A stretch of 10,866 bases of DNA from Treponema sp. UBA3870 (GTDB lineage: Bacteria > Spirochaetota > Spirochaetia > Treponematales > Treponemataceae). The notes beneath the pieces were generated by a model that saw nothing but the letters and a program-made list of their open reading frames with translations, was not told the origin of the DNA and searched no databases. The stretch is from positions 1 through 10,866 of the forward strand of contig DGGQ01000011.1 of NCBI GenBank assembly GCA_002392275.1, written 5' to 3'. Numbering within the stretch: the stretch's first letter is position 1; each line of letters opens with the position of its first letter. Shown piece by piece: positions 7,249-10,866 of the stretch. Made by a program: the position numbers and the translations under genes.

Positions 7249-8400
7249 ATGGACGGCATGGTTAAAAAAATTTTTGTGCTTGTGATTTTGGTCCTCACAT
7301 TTGGTCTCGCGCTTGCAACAATAGTTGCCCCGAAAAAAGATTATTCGGAAAACGAAAACCGCTATCTTGAAAAATTTCCGGAGCCTTCGCTCGAAAACAT
7401 AACGGACGCATCATTTATGAAGGACACCGAAACCTTTGTGTCCGACCATTTCATTCTCCGCGACATTTTCATGACGATAAAGACCGGCTACGAACGTGCG
7501 ACCGGAAAAAACAGGGTCAACAACATCTACCTGTGCAAGGACGGATATTATATGGAAGAATACAGTCCGCTTGAAAACACAGGGCGCATAGTCGGCGCTA
7601 TAAAAAGGCTTTCCGAAAATTCGCAAAGCAAAAACATCCGCATCCTCCTTGTTCCAAGCGCAGTCCAGATTTTGCACGACAAACTACCGTCCACAGCAAA
7701 AAATGCCGACCAGATTTCCGACATAAAAAAAATTGAAGGCGCTCTTGAAAAAACTTTTGACTCAATCAATGCGGAAGGCCGGAGCGCAGTTTTTGTTGAT
7801 GTCGCGGATGCCCTTAAAAAAGCCGGCGGCGAACAGATTTTCTACAGGCTCGACCACCACTGGACCACGCTGGGTGCGTACATTGCTTACAGGGAACTTG
7901 CACGTTCATTTGGATTTACACCGCTTGAAAAAAATGAATTCAACATAAAAACAGTCAGCACGGGTTTTAAGGGAAGTTTTTATTCCAAAGTGAACGACCT
8001 TTTTGCAAAGCCGGACTCAATAGAAGTTTTTGAAAGCGACAGACTTTCCCTCACAGTAAAATATCCCGACAAAAAAATCGAGACGGACAAATTGACAGCC
8101 GACGAGTATCTTGAAAAAAAAGACAAGTATTCATATTTTCTGAACAACCAGAATTCTTTTGTCGAAGTCCACAACTCAAATGCGGAATCGGACAGGACAC
8201 TTGCGATTGTCAAGGACAGCTACGCAAATTGCATCATTCCGTTTCTCGCAGAACATTTTTCCGCAATCTATATTTTCGACACAAGGTTCTACAGGGAAAG
8301 CGTCACTGATTTCATCAACGAAAATTCAGTCAGCGACACGCTCTTTTTATACAACATGTACACAATCGACACGGACACTGGAATCAACGGAATCCGATGA
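7249..8400 (+). CDS. DHHW-family protein (AlgX/AlgJ-like O-acetyltransferase partner)
   Basis: A 383-residue extracytoplasmic protein anchored by one N-terminal hydrophobic segment (about residues 6-26). The motif RLDHHWTTLGAY at 200-211 names the family. Asp202 and His204 match the Asp-x-His of AlgX/AlgJ. The segment IVKDSYANCIIPF at 320-332 offers the nucleophile Ser324. The early segment DYSENENRYLEKFPEPS and FVSDHFILRD also fit the family. In the alginate system the AlgX/AlgJ partners accept acyl groups exported by the MBOAT and place them on the polymer; by analogy this is probably the terminal transferase. AGGA at 7239-7242, overlapping the MBOAT stop, sits six bases before the ATG. A second ATG three codons on is possible. 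It is the last gene of the operon, and its stop lies 12 bases from the stop of the converging methyltransferase gene. Confidence 0.9.
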   Translation: MDGMVKKIFVLVILVLTFGLALATIVAPKKDYSENENRYLEKFPEPSLENITDASFMKDTETFVSDHFILRDIFMTIKTGYERATGKNRVNNIYLCKDGYYMEEYSPLENTGRIVGAIKRLSENSQSKNIRILLVPSAVQILHDKLPSTAKNADQISDIKKIEGALEKTFDSINAEGRSAVFVDVADALKKAGGEQIFYRLDHHWTTLGAYIAYRELARSFGFTPLEKNEFNIKTVSTGFKGSFYSKVNDLFAKPDSIEVFESDRLSLTVKYPDKKIETDKLTADEYLEKKDKYSYFLNNQNSFVEVHNSNAESDRTLAIVKDSYANCIIPFLAEHFSAIYIFDTRFYRESVTDFINENSVSDTLFLYNMYTIDTDTGINGIR

Positions 8401-8423
8401 CTCAGCATGCAATCATTTTTTTT
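8396..8423 (+). terminator. Weak candidate terminator at the convergent gene ends
   Basis: Downstream of the DHHW gene, GATGA (8396-8400) can pair with TCATT (8413-8417) around a 12-nt loop, overlapping a run of eight T (8416-8423). The stem has only five pairs, one of them G-T, and the T run also encodes the two final lysines of the opposing gene, so it may be accidental. Confidence 0.2.
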
Positions 8424-9435
8424 CGCAATGGATAAATGTAAGTTCGTGCTTGTTGTAATTCAGATGAACAACGCGGCTGTCTGGAATCTTTTGGAATTCC
8501 GCGACAAGGTTCCAGTCGATTTCCCCCTGCATTTTGATTGTGCAAATCATGTTGTCAACAAGTCCTGAACCGAGCCACATCTTTATCCATTCCAGGAGAC
8601 GCTCAGGGTAGCAGATTACATCGCTGAAAATCCAGTCGAAATGTCCAAGGTCCTCGGGCTTGAGCGTAAAGGCATCATGCGCCATGAAAGTCACAAGCGG
8701 ATTTTCCATAAGAGGTTTCACAAGTTCGCTTCGGTCCACCGCAAAAATCTCCGCACCAAGATTTGCCAGAACCCAAGTCCAGCCGCCGGGACACGCACCC
8801 GCCTCAAAACATTTTGTGCCAGCGGACGGAAGCTCCACTCCAAAAAAATGTTTCGCAAGAACAAGGCTCTCCTGTATTTTCAGATACGCCCTGCTCGGTG
8901 GATTTTCATGGTCCTCGATCCAGGTGATTTTCCCGGCGGGAATGCATGATGTCGTTTTTGCCGACGCAAGAATCGTGTGCTCGTCAATCAAAGTATAGAG
9001 TCCGACCGGAGACTGGGGAATGTCAAACGGAAATGTCCTGTCCTTTAGATTTAGATATGGAAGTTTTTCCTGCACCAAAGCGGAGCGCCGAAAAAGTGTG
9101 TGGCTGTAAGAAGCCCAGGATCTCTGGACAGATTTCAATGCCTGGGCCGCATCACCGATTGAATCAAAATGAACAAAAAAAGGCTCCACCATCGCGCACC
9201 TGCACCAGAACGGAATATTGTCCGCAGAATGTCGAACAGATTTTTCACCGTCCAAAGATTTTTCTTCACGAAGATTCTTAAAATCAAAACCGGGAACAAA
9301 AATCAGCTCGCCATAATCAACACGTCCTTCCAGATTTTCACCAAGCCTTCGGGCAAATTCGGAAAGCATCATGTCCTTCATATCGACGAAAGGAAGAAAG
9401 GCTCCGCCGTCCGTTTTTTCAATCGTCCACGCCAT
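8413..9435 (-). CDS. RlmM-like FtsJ-family RNA 2'-O-ribose methyltransferase
   Basis: A 340-residue SAM-dependent methyltransferase most like RlmM, which methylates the 2'-OH of a 23S rRNA cytidine (C2498 in E. coli) in the cytoplasm; E. coli RlmM is slightly longer at about 366 residues. The C-terminal half has the FtsJ/RrmJ signatures in order: PSRAYLKIQE with Lys186, the SAM-binding loop EAGACPGGW (211-219), FAVDRS as the acidic strand end, SDV with Asp272, TIKMQG with Lys301, and NKHELTF with Glu331. These four residues match the K-D-K-E tetrad of the family, so it should be active. The N-terminal part is diverged and I see no clear THUMP-like motif. The ATG at 9435 directly abuts the stop of the helicase gene. 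GGAGG lies about 11 bases upstream inside that gene, which suggests translational coupling. The target nucleotide in this organism is inferred, so no gene symbol is given. Confidence 0.88.
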   Translation of the reverse strand: MAWTIEKTDGGAFLPFVDMKDMMLSEFARRLGENLEGRVDYGELIFVPGFDFKNLREEKSLDGEKSVRHSADNIPFWCRCAMVEPFFVHFDSIGDAAQALKSVQRSWASYSHTLFRRSALVQEKLPYLNLKDRTFPFDIPQSPVGLYTLIDEHTILASAKTTSCIPAGKITWIEDHENPPSRAYLKIQESLVLAKHFFGVELPSAGTKCFEAGACPGGWTWVLANLGAEIFAVDRSELVKPLMENPLVTFMAHDAFTLKPEDLGHFDWIFSDVICYPERLLEWIKMWLGSGLVDNMICTIKMQGEIDWNLVAEFQKIPDSRVVHLNYNKHELTFIHCEKK

Positions 9436-10866
9436 CTACTCACAGTCCTCCAGCACTAGCGACTTTTGATATTTGGGAAGAAATTTTTTTGTACCGCCGG
9501 TCTCAAAGTTTACGGAAACAACATACTCCCCCTCGGCATCCATTTTTCCAGACACAATCACTCCGTATCCATAATCATCGTGGTAGACCCGCGCTCCGAC
9601 ATGCCATTTTTTTTCAATACCGTCGCCAAAGGAATTGTTTGTTCCATAGGAATCGGGGGTATCGCCAATCACCTTCAAAAGAGAAGAATCTATTTCATTC
9701 AAAAATGGAGATGGATACATGAACTTTGTCTGACCGTACATCCGCCTCATTCCGCAGCTCGTAAAATAAAGTTCATCCTTCGCACGCGTTATGCCGACGT
9801 AAAAAAGCCGCCTCTCCTCTTCAAGTTCCTCGCCAGCTTTGTCCTCCCGCGGAAAAACACCATGCTCCATTCCGGTGATTATGACCCTTCCGAACTCAAG
9901 TCCCTTTGTGTTGTGGAGTGTAATCATCGTGACGCGGTCCTTTGAATCATCATGCTCGCTTTCGTCTTCGAGAGTGCGGTCCAGCTCAATGTGATCAAGG
10001 AAATCAAGGAGACCTTCCCTCGTGCATGGATAAAGGGATGCCGCGTTCGCAAGTTCCTGAAGGTTTGAAATCTTCTGTGTCCCGGCAATCTCGTCCTGGC
10101 TCCTGTGGTAATCCTCAAGCCCGGATTTTGTTGAAACTGCCGACACAAAGTCCGAGAGGCTTTTCTTTTTTGATTTAGCTTTTTTTTCAGAATCTACATC
10201 GGGATTTTCATTCAGCATGGAATCAAGTTCAACGGAAAGCTCCACAAAAAACTGCACACCCTCGGCGGCTTTTTTTGGAAGTTTTATCTCACGGCATCCG
10301 TCAAGCATTGACCTTCCACGCCCGCACTCAATAATTTTTTTCTGGCTTGTGTTTCCAATTCCACGGGCAGGCTTGTTCACTATGCGGGCAAAAGCAATTT
10401 CGTCCTTCGGGTTTGCGACAAACGAAAGCCATGCAAGAATGTCCTTCACTTCCTCGCGCTCATAAAATTTCAAAGTGCCGACAACAGTGTACGGAATTTT
10501 TTTTCTTAGGAACACGGATTCAAATCCCATTGACTGCGCGTTGGTCCTGTAGAGTATTGCCCAATCCGAATACGGGACTCCCTTTTTGTGCGCGTTCTCA
10601 ATCAGCTGCGAGCAGAACTCACATTCCTCGTCCTGGTTTTCAAGAAAAGCAAGGACAGGTTTCTTTCCATTTCCACGTGCGGAGACAAGATTTTTTCCAA
10701 GCCTGCCCGCATTGTTTTTCACCACCGAATCGGCGCACGCAAGAATTTGTGATGAGGAGCGGTAGTTCGTTTCAAGGCGCACAAGTTTTGTATCTGGAAA
10801 ACAGTTCTGGAAATTCAAAATGTTTTTTACTTCCGCGCCACGGAATTTGTAAATGCTCTGGTCATC
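9436..10866 (-). CDS. pcrA: UvrD/PcrA superfamily 1 DNA helicase (N-terminus outside window)
   Basis: The C-terminal 476 residues of a 3'-5' superfamily 1A helicase of the UvrD/PcrA/Rep group, which unwinds DNA in repair and replication restart. The reading frame is open to the window edge, where the first residues (DDQSIYKFRGAEV) are the end of the Walker B/motif III region, so the Walker A part is missing. Downstream are motif IV (ETNYRSS, residues 32-38), REEVKDILAWL of the 2A/2B boundary (137-147), motif V (TLHNTKGLEF, 316-325) and motif VI (ERRLFYVGITRAKDEL, 351-366). A Tudor-like C-terminal domain (GARVYHDDYGYGVIVSG, about 424-440 onward) favours PcrA/UvrD over Rep. A lysine-rich stretch (KKAKSKKK, 228-235) sits in the 2B region and is probably a surface linker. 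The gene ends in TAG, immediately followed by the methyltransferase ATG. In treponemes it may be annotated uvrD, pcrA or rep. Confidence 0.95.
   Translation of the reverse strand, partial: DDQSIYKFRGAEVKNILNFQNCFPDTKLVRLETNYRSSSQILACADSVVKNNAGRLGKNLVSARGNGKKPVLAFLENQDEECEFCSQLIENAHKKGVPYSDWAILYRTNAQSMGFESVFLRKKIPYTVVGTLKFYEREEVKDILAWLSFVANPKDEIAFARIVNKPARGIGNTSQKKIIECGRGRSMLDGCREIKLPKKAAEGVQFFVELSVELDSMLNENPDVDSEKKAKSKKKSLSDFVSAVSTKSGLEDYHRSQDEIAGTQKISNLQELANAASLYPCTREGLLDFLDHIELDRTLEDESEHDDSKDRVTMITLHNTKGLEFGRVIITGMEHGVFPREDKAGEELEEERRLFYVGITRAKDELYFTSCGMRRMYGQTKFMYPSPFLNEIDSSLLKVIGDTPDSYGTNNSFGDGIEKKWHVGARVYHDDYGYGVIVSGKMDAEGEYVVSVNFETGGTKKFLPKYQKSLVLEDCE

Overview
The window looks like a chromosomal segment of a host-associated spirochaete, most likely a gut, rumen or oral Treponema. 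The grounds are indirect: three lipoprotein signal peptides with relaxed spirochaete-type lipoboxes (FSC, FSAC, FSGC), a secreted protein built from MucBP/InlB-type repeats, intermediate base composition with AAA-rich lysine codons, and ordinary bacterial housekeeping genes at the right end. No RNA genes, CRISPR arrays, insertion sequences or phage genes were seen. Coding density is very high. The only intergenic gap above 40 nt is the divergent promoter region at 4301-4480.

Layout. (1) 1-1121, minus: the N-terminal 373 codons of an ABC exporter with fused membrane and ATPase parts, cut at the Walker A motif by the window edge. (2) 1160-4300, minus: a 1046-codon repeat lipoprotein gene with six tandem MucBP/InlB-like modules and an unrecognised C-terminal domain. 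Codon 62 is an in-frame TAG, so the gene is a recent pseudogene, an off allele or a sequencing error. (3) 4301-4480: divergent promoter region. (4) 4481-8400, plus: a compact four-gene operon encoding an SGNH-like lipoprotein, a DUF4358-type lipoprotein, an MBOAT membrane acyltransferase and a DHHW-family protein. Gaps are 1, 5 and 8 nt. (5) 8413-9435, minus: an RlmM-like FtsJ-fold RNA 2'-O-methyltransferase. (6) 9436-10866, minus: the C-terminal 476 residues of a UvrD/PcrA helicase, whose stop codon directly abuts the methyltransferase ATG.

How the genes work together. The four-gene operon has the parts of an extracytoplasmic glycan O-acylation machine like AlgI/AlgJ/AlgX or PatA/PatB. The MBOAT would pass an acyl group, probably acetyl, across the membrane. 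The DHHW protein, with an AlgX/AlgJ-like Asp-x-His plus Ser constellation, and the SGNH lipoprotein would transfer or remove it on a glycan. The DUF4358 lipoprotein is a partner of unknown role. No glycan polymerase is present, so the substrate is unknown. The repeat lipoprotein shares the promoter region and also acts at the cell surface, but a functional link is only inference. The helicase and methyltransferase form a separate, translationally coupled pair.
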